DNA from: Paenibacillus etheri | GTDB lineage: Bacteria > Bacillota > Bacilli > Paenibacillales > Paenibacillaceae | Assembly (NCBI RefSeq): GCF_001012825.1 | Contig: NZ_LCZJ02000019.1 | Location: 1 to 64,000 of the forward strand | Reading direction: 5' to 3' | DNA: 64,000 nt | In this document: positions 53,770 through 62,446 of the stretch, one piece after another | How positions within the stretch are numbered: position 1 is the first letter of the stretch | Layout: every line of letters begins with the position of its first letter | The notes under the pieces: generated by a model | Databases searched by the model: none | What the model was told of the DNA's origin: nothing | The model's input: the letters and a program-made list of their open reading frames with translations, nothing else | Program-made: the position numbers and the translations under genes

Positions 53770-55518
53770 GTGAAGCAATGGAAATCATATTTTACTTTTG
53801 TACGTCCTTACATGAAATGGATTGTGTTTACGCTCTTTATAGGTATGATCAAGTTCAGCATCCCGTTGACACTGCCTATGATTCTGAAATACGTAGTCGA
53901 TGACCTGCTGATGAACCCTGCCATGAGTGCTGAGGAGCGGGTATCCCAATTGATGCTCATCCTCGGAGGCGCTTTTGTTTTGTTCGTAATCGTAAGAGGA
54001 CCGGTGGAGTATTACCGGCAATATTTTGCCCAGTTAATTACAAGCAAAGTATTGTTCGACATGCGGAATAAGTTATACAGTCACTTACAGCGGTTGTCAC
54101 TGCGGTATTATCAGAATACAAAAGTAGGCGAAGCGATTTCGAGATTTATAAATGATGTGGAACAGACCAAGAATTTAGTAGAAGTCGGCATGATGAATGT
54201 ATGGCTGGATTTATTTACCCTAGTGTTTGCGCTCGGTTTTATGTTTTATTTGAATCCGGTACTGGCGCTAGTATCTATCGCTGTACTTCCGTTTTACGCC
54301 TTCGCGGTAAGTAAACTATATAAAAGGCTTAAGGTGTTAACGAAGGACCGTTCACAAGCTCTGGCTGGCATTCAAGGCTATCTTCATGAACGGATTCAAG
54401 GTATATCGATCATTCGCAGCTTCACCATGGAAAAAGTGGATCAGAAACAGTTTGAAGATATCAACAGTAACTTTCTCAAAAAAGCGATGGCTCAAACCCG
54501 CTGGAACGCGATCACCTTCGCGATTATCAACACACTAACGGATATTGCACCATTGCTAGTCATCGGATACGGTGGATATCAGGTCATTCACGGCAATTTG
54601 ACAGTGGGAACATTTGTTGCCTTCTTCGGCTATCTTGATCGGATGTATGCGCCGTTGCGGCGATTGATTAATTCCTCGACAGTGCTTACACAAGCCTCGG
54701 CTTCTCTTGAACGGGTGCTTGAGCTGCTAGAAGAGCCTTATGATATCGTGGATAAACCGGGAGCAAGACCTCTGATGAATGCACGAGGTGAAATTGATTT
54801 TCATAATGTATGGTTCAAATACAACGAAGAGAATGATTGGGTACTGAAGGACATCAATTTAAGTATCAAACCTGGACAGACGGTCGCTTTTGTCGGAATG
54901 AGTGGTGGTGGGAAGTCCTCTCTCATAAGCTTGATCCCGCGATTCTATGATATCAGCAAGGGTAGCCTCCAGATGGATGGTCAGGATATACAAGGTTTGA
55001 CACAAGAGAGTTTGCGAAGAGCTGTTGGGATGGTGCTTCAAGATAATTTCTTATTTAGTGGATCAGTACGTGATAATATTTTGTTCGGTAATCCTAATGC
55101 TACAGAGGAAGAAGTTCTCTCGGCGGCGAAAGCTGCCAACGCGCATGATTTTATTGAGCAGCTGCCGCTAGGCTATGATACAGAAGTGGGAGAACGTGGA
55201 GTCAAGCTGTCCGGTGGGCAAAAGCAACGGGTTGCCATAGCAAGGGTGTTTCTTAAAGACCCGAAGGTTCTTATATTAGACGAAGCTACGTCAGCGCTGG
55301 ATCTGGAATCAGAGCATTTAATTCAACAAGCGCTGCAATCCCTCTCGTCGGAACGAACTACACTAATTGTTGCGCATAGACTGTCCACCATTACTCATGC
55401 TGATCAGATCGTGGTGCTTGAGAACGGTGAAATCACAGAATGTGGTACACATGAAGAACTAATGGGGCTTGATGGAAGTTATGCGAGATTGTTTAACGTA
55501 CAGCATTTGGATACATGA
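53770..55518 (+). CDS. ABC exporter (MsbA/lipid- or drug-type), homodimer
   Basis: A 582-residue exporter half with six membrane helices (TFVRPYMKWIVFTLFIGM onward) and a nucleotide domain that has all catalytic motifs intact: Walker A GMSGGGKSS, signature KLSGGQKQR, Walker B VLILDEATSALD. In contrast to the neighbouring pair it can work as a homodimer. Start GTG at 53770 after AAAGGAC. Substrate unknown. Confidence 0.92.
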   Translation: MKQWKSYFTFVRPYMKWIVFTLFIGMIKFSIPLTLPMILKYVVDDLLMNPAMSAEERVSQLMLILGGAFVLFVIVRGPVEYYRQYFAQLITSKVLFDMRNKLYSHLQRLSLRYYQNTKVGEAISRFINDVEQTKNLVEVGMMNVWLDLFTLVFALGFMFYLNPVLALVSIAVLPFYAFAVSKLYKRLKVLTKDRSQALAGIQGYLHERIQGISIIRSFTMEKVDQKQFEDINSNFLKKAMAQTRWNAITFAIINTLTDIAPLLVIGYGGYQVIHGNLTVGTFVAFFGYLDRMYAPLRRLINSSTVLTQASASLERVLELLEEPYDIVDKPGARPLMNARGEIDFHNVWFKYNEENDWVLKDINLSIKPGQTVAFVGMSGGGKSSLISLIPRFYDISKGSLQMDGQDIQGLTQESLRRAVGMVLQDNFLFSGSVRDNILFGNPNATEEEVLSAAKAANAHDFIEQLPLGYDTEVGERGVKLSGGQKQRVAIARVFLKDPKVLILDEATSALDLESEHLIQQALQSLSSERTTLIVAHRLSTITHADQIVVLENGEITECGTHEELMGLDGSYARLFNVQHLDT

Positions 55519-55635
55519 TAAGATATAACATTAGAATAAATTACTTTGGTGGTCTTCTCGGGAGAGAGGGCCATTTTTTTTAAAACTTATTTGAGTCTTT
55601 TTGAATATCAAGTGCGTCTAAAAAATATAAGCAAC

Positions 55636-56172
55636 ATGAAAGGTAGTGAGAACTTGAATACAACAGAGCTGGAGGAAAAGGCGATAGCGGGTGATGAAGA
55701 CAGCTTTACTGCATTGATAGATGGGATGCAAGAGCGACTTTACCGTATGGCGTACTCCTATGTGAGGAATAAGGATGATGCGCTGGAGATTGTGCAGGAG
55801 ACCGTCTATAAAGCGTATATCTCTATTCATAAACTACAGCAACCTCAATATTTTAAAACTTGGCTCACAAAAATAGCCGTCAATTGTGCCTTGGACTTTA
55901 TTCGGAAATCTAAAAAAATCGTGTATATGGAGAAAGATCCCGAAGGCAGCTACGCTTCAGAACCTATAGAAGATGTTATAGATCTACAGGAGGCGTTAAG
56001 TGTCCTTGATAAAAGATCGAGAATGATCATTGTTATGAGATATTTTGAAGACTTGCCCATAAAGGAAATTGCCGGGGTATTAGACATGCCAGAAAGTTCA
56101 GTGAAAACCGTCATCTATCGGGGATTAGGAAAATTAAAAATTAATATGAAGGGGAGTGAGTACTTTGGATAA
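55636..56172 (+). CDS. ECF-type RNA polymerase sigma factor
   Basis: About 178 residues. Region 2 reads ERLYRMAYSYVRNKDDALEI followed by VQETVYKAY, and region 4 contains LPIKEIAGVLDMPESSVKTV. This is the SigV/SigW-like extracytoplasmic-function class. ATG 55636 or TTG 55654 may start translation; neither has a perfect ribosome binding site and the frame is open upstream. The stop overlaps the start region of the anti-sigma gene, so both are co-translated. It probably activates its own operon, but I could not identify a convincing ECF promoter. Confidence 0.9.
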   Translation: MKGSENLNTTELEEKAIAGDEDSFTALIDGMQERLYRMAYSYVRNKDDALEIVQETVYKAYISIHKLQQPQYFKTWLTKIAVNCALDFIRKSKKIVYMEKDPEGSYASEPIEDVIDLQEALSVLDKRSRMIIVMRYFEDLPIKEIAGVLDMPESSVKTVIYRGLGKLKINMKGSEYFG

Positions 56173-57103
56173 TCGACTTGAACGTTTACAGAAAGCATAC
56201 AACGATATTGAAATCCCTGAAGAACTATCACAAGCTTCTCGTAAAGGTATTGAAAGAGGAAAACTTCATAAACAACAGAAAAGAGGAATAAAAATGAGTG
56301 GTTTAAAATGGACAGGATCAGTTGCAGCAGCAGTTATCATTTCTTTTACAGTGGGCGTAAACACGGTACCTGCTTTCGCGGATAGTATGAATCATGTTCC
56401 AGTTCTCGGTAAGTTAGTAAGTGTATTGAAATTTACGGATGGAAGTGCAGGCGGCGGTACGATTCAGGACGGAGTAGATGTTAATTTCATAGCTTTGAAA
56501 CATCAAAAAAACAGTGATCAGATGATATTGAACTTTGCAAATTCGGACAATACACAAGACCTTGCAAGCTCTTATAACGTGAAATTCACAGACAATCCTT
56601 CTACAATGACCGTAACCGTGAGTGGGGCGAGAAATTTCTCAGCTATTAAAGATCTTGAGACATTAAAACAAAGCAAGTATGTTCAAGATGCCTATCGTTT
56701 AATTACATTGGATGACTCGGCCATACGTTTTAATGTCACCTTCAAAGAGCCAGTTGCTTATGAAGTGAAGGAATATAAGGAGCCAGCACAGGTAGCAATT
56801 ACATTGAAGGATAAGAAGGGTGATGTGGGGGAAGGAACTTCGATATATTCACTTAGAACGGTCTCAGAGCCTTCCGGCGAGAGTCAAGGCATGGCTGAAG
56901 AGATGTTATTCGGGTTAAAGGATGTGCGCGTATTAAAGGATCAGAAGGGATTATTCCTAGTGGAAGCTGGGTATTTCAATACAGAAGCAGAAGCTTTGGC
57001 CCAGCTGAAAAAAATTCAAACAGAGTATGGTATTGGTGATTTATTGTTTGTGGAAAAACGATCGTCTCAGGAAATTCCACAGTCCATTTCTCAGGCTGAA
57101 TAA
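56165..57103 (+). CDS. membrane-anchored anti-sigma factor with DUF4179-like and SPOR-like regions
   Basis: About 312 residues: a cytoplasmic N terminus of 45 residues (IPEELSQASRKGIERGK), one membrane segment (WTGSVAAAVIISFTVGVNTV), then an extracytoplasmic domain of RsiV/DUF4179 style (FADSMNHVPVLGKLVSVL). The last 45 residues (GLFLVEAGYFNTEAEALAQL, then KIQTEYGIGD) resemble a SPOR peptidoglycan-binding repeat. Start TTG 56165 lies behind AAGGGGAGTGAG; GTG 56156 is an alternative. It should hold the preceding sigma factor until an envelope signal arrives. Confidence 0.85.
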   Translation: MDNRLERLQKAYNDIEIPEELSQASRKGIERGKLHKQQKRGIKMSGLKWTGSVAAAVIISFTVGVNTVPAFADSMNHVPVLGKLVSVLKFTDGSAGGGTIQDGVDVNFIALKHQKNSDQMILNFANSDNTQDLASSYNVKFTDNPSTMTVTVSGARNFSAIKDLETLKQSKYVQDAYRLITLDDSAIRFNVTFKEPVAYEVKEYKEPAQVAITLKDKKGDVGEGTSIYSLRTVSEPSGESQGMAEEMLFGLKDVRVLKDQKGLFLVEAGYFNTEAEALAQLKKIQTEYGIGDLLFVEKRSSQEIPQSISQAE

Positions 57104-57108
57104 AAAAA

Positions 57109-57158
57109 GAAGAGCAGCGATTCTCTCGATAGTGGAGAATCGCTGCTCTTTCTTTTGT
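57109..57158. terminator. bidirectional terminator
   Basis: AAGAGCAGCGATTCTC and GAGAATCGCTGCTCTT form a perfect 16-bp stem around TCGATAGTG with A and T tracts outside. It ends the sigma/anti-sigma operon and the converging DUF441 gene. Confidence 0.85.
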
Positions 57159-57164
57159 ATTCTT

Positions 57165-57608
57165 TTACATTTTGCCAATCAAGAGCGACAATATACCGGC
57201 TGCGATAAGTGGTCCTACAGGGACACCCTTAAACAATGCAACGCCAATCACTGTTCCGATCAGAAGTCCAGCAACAACTGTGGGCTGGTTGGTCATAAGA
57301 ATGGCTCCACGCCCTCCAAGATAAGCGACGAGAATGCCGATCGCAATCGCAAGAAGAGACTTCCAGTGGAGGAAGGACTGCCCGACCATTTGTAGCGATA
57401 TTTTTCCGCTGGCCAAAGGTGTCATGACCCCGATCGTAAGAATGATAATCCCGATGGTTAAACCATATTTTTCAAGCCAGGGGAAGGTCTGCTGCAGGCC
57501 AAGAACTCTTAGCAGTAGTAGGACGACCATTGCTATTGTTACAGGGGAATTACTGCTTATAATACCGAGCGCAGCAAGTCCAAGCAAAAGCAAAGAGGTC
57601 ATGTCCAT
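57165..57608 (-). CDS. DUF441 family membrane protein (YtwI-like)
   Basis: A 147-residue protein that is almost entirely hydrophobic, with four to five membrane helices. [20 protein letters not shown] and [12 protein letters not shown] match UPF0756/DUF441 (B. subtilis YtwI). Function unknown. The gene starts two bases after the ypdA stop, so the two are co-transcribed. Confidence 0.88.
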   Translation of the reverse strand: MDMTSLLLLGLAALGIISSNSPVTIAMVVLLLLRVLGLQQTFPWLEKYGLTIGIIILTIGVMTPLASGKISLQMVGQSFLHWKSLLAIAIGILVAYLGGRGAILMTNQPTVVAGLLIGTVIGVALFKGVPVGPLIAAGILSLLIGKM

Positions 57609-57609
57609 C

Positions 57610-58614
57610 TTAATCGTTCAACTCCTTATTGTGAGAACTGCGCTTCGCAAGAATATGATCAGCGATAAGTTTACCATGCCCACGTCCTGTCTCAATAAAT
57701 ACTTCATTCGCATTACGGCCTGAAGCGATTACTCCTGCTACATAAAGACCTGGAACATTACTTTCCATAGTTGAAGGATTAAAAGCTGGCTTATCCATAT
57801 CGTCATCCATAACTACGCCGGCAGAAGTGAGAAGCACCCGGCTAGGCCGGAAGCCAGTTAAAGCAAGGACGAAATCATTATCTATGGATTTTTTGTCTCC
57901 ATTATGACTCGTAACTATAACCGAACTAGCCGTAATTTCAGTAACACGTGATTCCAGATGAAGGGTGATCTTTCCCTTTTGTACCATCCCTTCAAAGATT
58001 GGCCGAACCCAAGGCTTGATATTTGAGGAAATACTCTCACCACGATAAACCATATCTACTGTAGCTCCAACACGCATAAGCTCCAGCGCTGCATCTACCG
58101 CAGAATTACTACCACCAATGACTGTAACTTTCATACCAGTATAAGGATGGGCTTCGCCGAAATAGTGGGTAACTTTAGGAAGTTCTTCACCTGGAATACC
58201 GATCATATTCGGCTGATCAAAATAACCCGTAGCGATAACTACATTTGCAGTGATACGTGTGTGATGCTCACCACGAATATTGGACGTATGTACAGCATAG
58301 GTTCCATCTTCCAGAGGTTCAATGGATAACGCTTCTTCGTAAGCGGCGATATCTAGACCATACTGCTTCGCAGCCCGGCGGTAATAGACAAGAGCTTCAT
58401 GGCGGTATGGTTTATCATTGGTCGAGGTGAAAGGAACGTCTCCGATCTCTAATAACTCAGCGGTACTGAAGAATTGCATATTTGTTGGATACAAATAAAT
58501 GGAGTGAACGATAAAGCTTTTTTCAATAATGAGACTGGACAGTCCTTGGCGCTGGCATTCGATAGCTGCCGAGAGGCCGCAAGGACCTGCACCGATAATA
58601 ATTACATCTTTCAT
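57610..58614 (-). CDS. ypdA: YpdA/Bdr family bacillithiol-disulfide reductase
   Basis: FAD/NADPH oxidoreductase that reduces oxidised bacillithiol. The 334 residues show the FAD motif [12 protein letters not shown] at the N terminus, the NADPH motif [16 protein letters not shown] near residue 163 and a final ATG-type FAD loop ([20 protein letters not shown]). It lacks the CxxC pair of thioredoxin reductases, as expected for YpdA. Start ATG behind AGGAGG on the minus strand. Its presence indicates bacillithiol as the main low-molecular-weight thiol. Confidence 0.92.
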   Translation of the reverse strand: MKDVIIIGAGPCGLSAAIECQRQGLSSLIIEKSFIVHSIYLYPTNMQFFSTAELLEIGDVPFTSTNDKPYRHEALVYYRRAAKQYGLDIAAYEEALSIEPLEDGTYAVHTSNIRGEHHTRITANVVIATGYFDQPNMIGIPGEELPKVTHYFGEAHPYTGMKVTVIGGSNSAVDAALELMRVGATVDMVYRGESISSNIKPWVRPIFEGMVQKGKITLHLESRVTEITASSVIVTSHNGDKKSIDNDFVLALTGFRPSRVLLTSAGVVMDDDMDKPAFNPSTMESNVPGLYVAGVIASGRNANEVFIETGRGHGKLIADHILAKRSSHNKELND

Positions 58615-58709
58615 ACAGCGGGTTACCTCCTGATTGTTACTATCTTTTCTTTAAATCCTACCCTAAATTCATTCATTTTGCCATAACCTCAGATTAAACA
58701 TAATAACCA

Positions 58710-58739
58710 TTGCAACCATAATGTTGATTATTATATAAT
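58710..58739 (+). promoter_or_regulatory. promoter of the ArsR-DUF2087 gene
   Basis: TTGCAA (58710-58715), 18-base spacer, perfect TATAAT (58734-58739). Confidence 0.6.
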
Positions 58740-58754
58740 TAGATATATATCTAA
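58739..58754. promoter_or_regulatory. palindromic operator for ArsR-type repressor
   Basis: TTAGATATATATCTAA is a perfect 16-bp palindrome touching the -10 box and covering the expected transcription start; GTATCTAACT follows as an extra half-site. This is the usual position for autorepression by the ArsR-type gene behind it. Confidence 0.7.
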
Positions 58755-58792
58755 TGAGTATCTAACTTTTGAAAGCTAAGGAGCTGGTTCCC

Positions 58793-59389
58793 ATTCAGTT
58801 AGAAAAAATAGTGAACTATCATAAAGCTTTGGCTGACCCAACACGTCTTCGTTTATTGTTGCTTCTGTCTCAAGGAGAAATGCATGGACAAGCGCTGGCT
58901 GAAAAATTGAATTTATCGCAACCAACAGTAACTCATCATGCAGCGAAATTACGTGAAGCGGCTCTAATTAAGGAACGACGCGACAAAAATACGGTTTATT
59001 TTAAGTTAAATCCAGAGTTCATTAGTAGTGGGGCTGAGGCTTCACTTCAGTTTATTTTTTCGAAAGGAGCGAGAAACATGGAAGAGAAATCACCTGAGAA
59101 TAGTCTAAAGGAGTCTGTGCTTCGTAATTTTTTCTCAAAGGATGGACGGCTTCGGCAAATCCCGGCACAGTATAAGAAGAAGCTGATCGCACTTCAGTAC
59201 ATGGTTGAGAAGTTAGAGCCTGGGGTAGTTTATACTGAGAAGGAAATTAACGAGTTTATAAAGCAGTTTCATGAAGATTTTGCTACCATTCGGCGTGAAT
59301 TTATTATGCATCAGTTTATGTACCGTGAGAATGACAAATATGAGCTTAATCCCCAAGAATTATGGACACGTTGGGAAAATATCATATAA
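58793..59389 (+). CDS. ArsR-type winged-helix regulator with DUF2087 domain
   Basis: About 198 residues: N-terminal ArsR winged helix (ALADPTRLRLLLLLSQGEMH, LNLSQPTVTHHAAKLREA) without the usual metal-ligand cysteines, then DUF2087 (RLRQIPAQYKKKLIALQYMV, EKEINEFIKQFHEDFATIRR) which is often linked to transcription factors. AAGGAG (58778-58783) is 9 bases before an ATT codon (58793) that begins where family members begin (QLEKIVNYHKAL); the in-frame TTG 58769 has no ribosome binding site. An ATT start, rare but known from infC, is therefore likely. Confidence 0.85.
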   Translation: MQLEKIVNYHKALADPTRLRLLLLLSQGEMHGQALAEKLNLSQPTVTHHAAKLREAALIKERRDKNTVYFKLNPEFISSGAEASLQFIFSKGARNMEEKSPENSLKESVLRNFFSKDGRLRQIPAQYKKKLIALQYMVEKLEPGVVYTEKEINEFIKQFHEDFATIRREFIMHQFMYRENDKYELNPQELWTRWENII

Positions 59390-59398
59390 TGATCATAA

Positions 59399-59414
59399 AA
59401 TTGTTAACAATTTG
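59399..59414. promoter_or_regulatory. perfect palindrome, possible operator
   Basis: AAATTGTTAACAATTT is a 16-bp perfect palindrome between the ArsR-DUF2087 and DUF3939 genes. There is no T tract, so it is not a terminator; an operator is possible. Confidence 0.4.
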
Positions 59415-59510
59415 TGTCGATTAGAAATATGCTGATTAAGAGGGAGGAATTTGAATATAATAGAATTGTAAGCGTTAACAAAGATAGTTTTTCGAAAGGA
59501 GACTTGTCTT

Positions 59511-59966
59511 ATGTTTTTCAAACGCACAAAAAAACAACCCCAATCCGATCATGTCACCGTTACCTTAAATCAAGTCAAGCAGGCGATCAGACAGTTTGAA
59601 GAAGATATGCCTGCGCTCATTAATAGAACAGCCTTAATCCTTGACGACAAAAGAATAGATTTGAGCCGACTAAAACGCTATTTAGGTGGAGTTCCAGACC
59701 AGAATTTCTATATGTCTCGCGAGACGTATGAAGTTTTCGAGGAAGAAGATAAGCTTGTTCCGTACTACCTTGATATGGTTCAGTCCGCTGTAGACAATTA
59801 CATTAGTGATACAGGTCAGCTGCCACTTGTTGAAGATGCTTGGTTACCTGAAGTCCATTATCGATTGCTAGCCACAGAAAGTTATCTTAAAGAAACCCCT
59901 CCTTTCCCACTGTATATCACAGAAGAGGAAATGATGCTGACACATCGAGCGGCGCATTTTGAGTAA
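59511..59966 (+). CDS. DUF3939 family protein
   Basis: A 151-residue soluble protein starting behind GAAAGGAG. The segment KKQPQSDHVTVTLNQVKQAI and the region from LDDKRIDLSRLKRYLGG to FPLYITEEEMMLTHRA match DUF3939 of Bacilli, a family of unknown function. No membrane segment. Monocistronic with a terminator downstream. Confidence 0.75.
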   Translation: MFFKRTKKQPQSDHVTVTLNQVKQAIRQFEEDMPALINRTALILDDKRIDLSRLKRYLGGVPDQNFYMSRETYEVFEEEDKLVPYYLDMVQSAVDNYISDTGQLPLVEDAWLPEVHYRLLATESYLKETPPFPLYITEEEMMLTHRAAHFE

Positions 59967-59990
59967 ATGATAAAATCTAATATAAAGCCT

Positions 59991-60050
59991 AAAAAGACTG
60001 TTCGGTAGAAGGGGAAGCAGCTATTCCTTTTTACAGAATGGTCTTTTCAT
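59991..60050 (+). terminator. terminator after the DUF3939 gene
   Basis: AAAAGACTGTTC pairs with GAATGGTCTTTT (two G-U pairs) around a 31-base loop; the right arm runs into TTTTCATT. Confidence 0.6.
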
Positions 60051-60127
60051 TGTCTTTAAAGGCATAGTACAATAGATTACTGAAAGTTCAATTCTGAAAA
60101 TCAACAGTATATAAGGGGAATCGCTTG

Positions 60128-60799
60128 ATGAAAGAAGTACAAGCCATATTATTTGATTTGGATAATACTTTAATGGATCGTGATCAAACATTTCGAAGTT
60201 TTAGTACTCAGTTTGTTCAGGATTTTCTAGGACATTTGGAACCAGCGGAAGCGCAGGATGTAATAGAGGATATAATTCATAGAGATGCTGATGGATATCG
60301 TGATAAGGACGGATTCTTCGTAGAGCTAAGCGAGGTACTACCTTGGGAAACGCCAGTTCCGGCAGAACATATTCGTGCGTATTATGATGCGAGCTATATC
60401 AATCACGGTGCAACGATGAAGCATGCCGTGGACGTTCTGAAGTACTGCAAAGAGCGAGGATATATACTTGGCCTGGTTACCAACGGCAAGGTAGATATCC
60501 AGAACACCAAAATTGATACACTGGCCTTGCGTGAGTACTTCAAGGCTATTGTCATTTCTGGAGAAGTAGGAATCGCTAAGCCCGATCCTAAGATTTATCA
60601 ACTCGCATTAGACAGATTAGGAGTTCCTGCGGATCAGACATTGTTTATTGGAGATCACCCAGTGAACGATATCTGGGGTGCAGGCAAAGCAGGACTACAA
60701 GGCATTTGGCTGCAAAGAAAACATGCCTGGGACGATCAATTGGATATTCAACCTTGGCAGATGATCCACGAGCTGAATGAGCTTAAGTCTATTTTGTGA
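60128..60799 (+). CDS. HAD-superfamily hydrolase (subfamily IA)
   Basis: A 223-residue phosphatase of the YjjG/PpaX/pyrimidine-nucleotidase style. Motif I LFDLDNTLMDRD, motif II LVTNGK, motif III Lys in IAKPDPKIYQLAL and motif IV GDHPVNDIWGA are all present, with the small helical cap of subfamily I between I and II. AAGGGG precedes ATG 60128 (an adjacent TTG at 60125 is possible). Substrate unknown; nucleotide monophosphates or sugar phosphates are usual. Confidence 0.88.
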   Translation: MKEVQAILFDLDNTLMDRDQTFRSFSTQFVQDFLGHLEPAEAQDVIEDIIHRDADGYRDKDGFFVELSEVLPWETPVPAEHIRAYYDASYINHGATMKHAVDVLKYCKERGYILGLVTNGKVDIQNTKIDTLALREYFKAIVISGEVGIAKPDPKIYQLALDRLGVPADQTLFIGDHPVNDIWGAGKAGLQGIWLQRKHAWDDQLDIQPWQMIHELNELKSIL

Positions 60800-60817
60800 A
60801 CTTATCAAAATTTGTAG

Positions 60818-60847
60818 TTGACATTATACGGCAGCGCCGTTTATGAT
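60818..60847 (+). promoter_or_regulatory. leader promoter with a dyad between -35 and -10
   Basis: TTGACA (60818-60823), 18-base spacer, TATGAT (60842-60847). The spacer holds the inverted repeat ACGGC-AGC-GCCGT (60828-60840), a place where a repressor or a MerR-type activator could bind. Confidence 0.65.
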
Positions 60848-60881
60848 AACAGCATCTTATTTCGGAAGGAGACGATGTTTT

Positions 60882-60953
60882 ATGACAGTTTTAAATGTAA
60901 TGAACATAACTGTTGTGAATACGTGTCTTCCGGGAACAGCGGCTGCCGAATAA
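60882..60953 (+). CDS. short leader ORF before the RsgA paralogue
   Basis: A 23-codon frame (MTVLNVMNITVVNTCLPGTA then AAE) lies 10 bases after AAGGAG (60866-60871). An overlapping 40-codon cysteine-rich frame from ATG 60875 (begins MFYDSFKCNEHNCCEY) uses the same site at 3 bases and ends at 60997, just inside the first terminator. I cannot decide which is translated. GCGGCT at 60939-60944, inside both frames, can pair with the 5' arm AGCCGC of the first terminator, giving an alternative fold, as in translation-controlled attenuators. Confidence 0.45.
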   Translation: MTVLNVMNITVVNTCLPGTAAAE

Positions 60954-60995
60954 CTTATTCGTGCAGTTTAGCAGGTAAGCTCTTTTACGCTTATT

Positions 60996-61034
60996 AGAGC
61001 CGCGGGAACCGTATTGGGTCCGGCGGCTTTTTTG
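60996..61034 (+). terminator. leader terminator 1
   Basis: AGCCGC (60998-61003) pairs with GCGGCT (61023-61028) above an inner GGGAACC/GGGTCC stem, followed by six T. It lies between the leader promoter and the RsgA-like gene. Confidence 0.72.
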
Positions 61035-61192
61035 CGTGTATAGAACCGATAGGATTTGTAGTTAAATGTCTATTTGTCTATATATCGCACGGGAAAATGA
61101 ACTTAATCCTAGTCTTTAGGATGAGACACTTTTCTGATTGTGTATACACTTTTTGCCCTTTTCGTCCTGGAAGAGTTCATGAAGTGTAGACC

Positions 61193-61224
61193 GCCGCCGG
61201 AGTCTTAATTTCCGGCGGCTTTTT
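61193..61224 (+). terminator. leader terminator 2
   Basis: GCCGCCGGA pairs with TCCGGCGGC around a nine-base loop and is followed by TTTTT. Its 3' arm plus T tract (TCCGGCGGCTTTTT) is identical to that of terminator 1, 192 bases upstream. Confidence 0.78.
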
Positions 61225-61297
61225 GTGTTCTCGGAAGATGCTAGCAGTACATGGTAAATAAAAACTAAAACTTAAACAGATCTTTAGGAGGATTCGA

Positions 61298-62389
61298 ATG
61301 ACTAATATACAGCAATATGGATGGAATGAAAATTGGAGTTTAAAATGGGATGAAAAGTGGAAGGAAACGGAGGATAAGCAGCTTGTTCCTGGAAGAATTG
61401 TAGGTGATTTTGGAAGTAAGTACAGGGTGATGACTGATTTGGGAGAGACATGGGGTGAGCTATCAGGAAAGCTGAGACATATGTTTGTGGCTTCAGGTGA
61501 TTTTCCTGCAATCGGTGACTGGGTGGCACTTTCAATGCAGGATGGGGGTGAACACGCGATTTTACACGGGTTATTGCCTCGGAATAGTGTCATCTCACGC
61601 AAGGTAGCTGGTAATACACAAGAGGAGCAGATTGTTGCCTCGAATGTAGACACCTTATTTCTGGTCAGTGCTTTGAATGACGACTTTAATGTTCGGCGGA
61701 TGGAGAGATACCTTATCATGGCTTGGAACAGTGGGGCAAATCCAGTCATTCTACTGACCAAAGCGGATCTTTGCCTAGATGCAGAGAGTAAAATCGCCGA
61801 AATGCAAAGCGCAGCTCCAGGTGTGCCGGTTCATGCGGTTAGTGCACTGCAAGATAATGGCCGTGAGAAACTGCTGCCTTACATCGGGAGTGGACAGACA
61901 GTGGCTCTGACGGGCTCATCAGGCTGTGGCAAATCAACGATGGTCAACTGGCTATGCAGAAAGAACCTTCAGCTTACACAGGATGTTAGAGAAGGAGATA
62001 GCCGTGGACGCCATACCACTACTCACCGTGAACTGTTTGTTATGCCGGACGGAGGAATCATAGTGGACACACCAGGGATGCGTGAGCTGCAGCTGTGGGA
62101 AGATGAAGGTGGATTAGATTTGGCGTTCAGTGATATTAGCAGTTTAGCTGCAGCATGTCGGTTTAGTAACTGCAGACATGAACGTGAAGAGGGCTGTGCG
62201 GTACTTGAAGCGGTTCGAACCGGTGAGCTGGAGGAGAAGAGACTGCTAAACTACCGAAAGACACAACGTGAGCTGCTGTACCAAAGCACCAAAGAGGTGA
62301 AACTCAAGAGAAAAACCGCAGCTTCTTCTAAAGTTAATTCGACAAGGACTAGAGGGTACGGTTGGCGTAAAGAACTGGATGAGTATTAG
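61298..62389 (+). CDS. rsgA: RsgA-family ribosome-associated GTPase (long paralogue)
   Basis: A 363-residue circularly permuted GTPase that acts in late 30S maturation. G4 (VILLTKADL, about residue 150) precedes G1 (LTGSSGCGKSTMVNWL, about 205-220) and G3 (IVDTPGMREL); the zinc site CRFSNCRHEREEGC is near residue 287. Residues 29-100 form the OB fold. It is longer than the main RsgA of Bacilli (about 300 residues), which sits near prpC-prkC, so this is probably a second copy. AGGAGG precedes the start. Transcription from 60850 must pass two terminators. Confidence 0.9.
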   Translation: MTNIQQYGWNENWSLKWDEKWKETEDKQLVPGRIVGDFGSKYRVMTDLGETWGELSGKLRHMFVASGDFPAIGDWVALSMQDGGEHAILHGLLPRNSVISRKVAGNTQEEQIVASNVDTLFLVSALNDDFNVRRMERYLIMAWNSGANPVILLTKADLCLDAESKIAEMQSAAPGVPVHAVSALQDNGREKLLPYIGSGQTVALTGSSGCGKSTMVNWLCRKNLQLTQDVREGDSRGRHTTTHRELFVMPDGGIIVDTPGMRELQLWEDEGGLDLAFSDISSLAAACRFSNCRHEREEGCAVLEAVRTGELEEKRLLNYRKTQRELLYQSTKEVKLKRKTAASSKVNSTRTRGYGWRKELDEY

Positions 62390-62446
62390 AAGGACTTTAC
62401 AGACAGAGATGGGGACAAGAGTAGTGTACAATTAGGCTAGAAAGTC

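Noticed and set aside
59414-59599. 61-codon frame before DUF3939
   Set aside because: Overlaps the DUF3939 start in another frame and has no recognisable product.
60998-61030. T-box riboswitch in the RsgA leader
   Set aside because: The conserved T-box sequence (GGTGGNACCGCG) and specifier loop are not present; only a GGGAACC segment recalls it.
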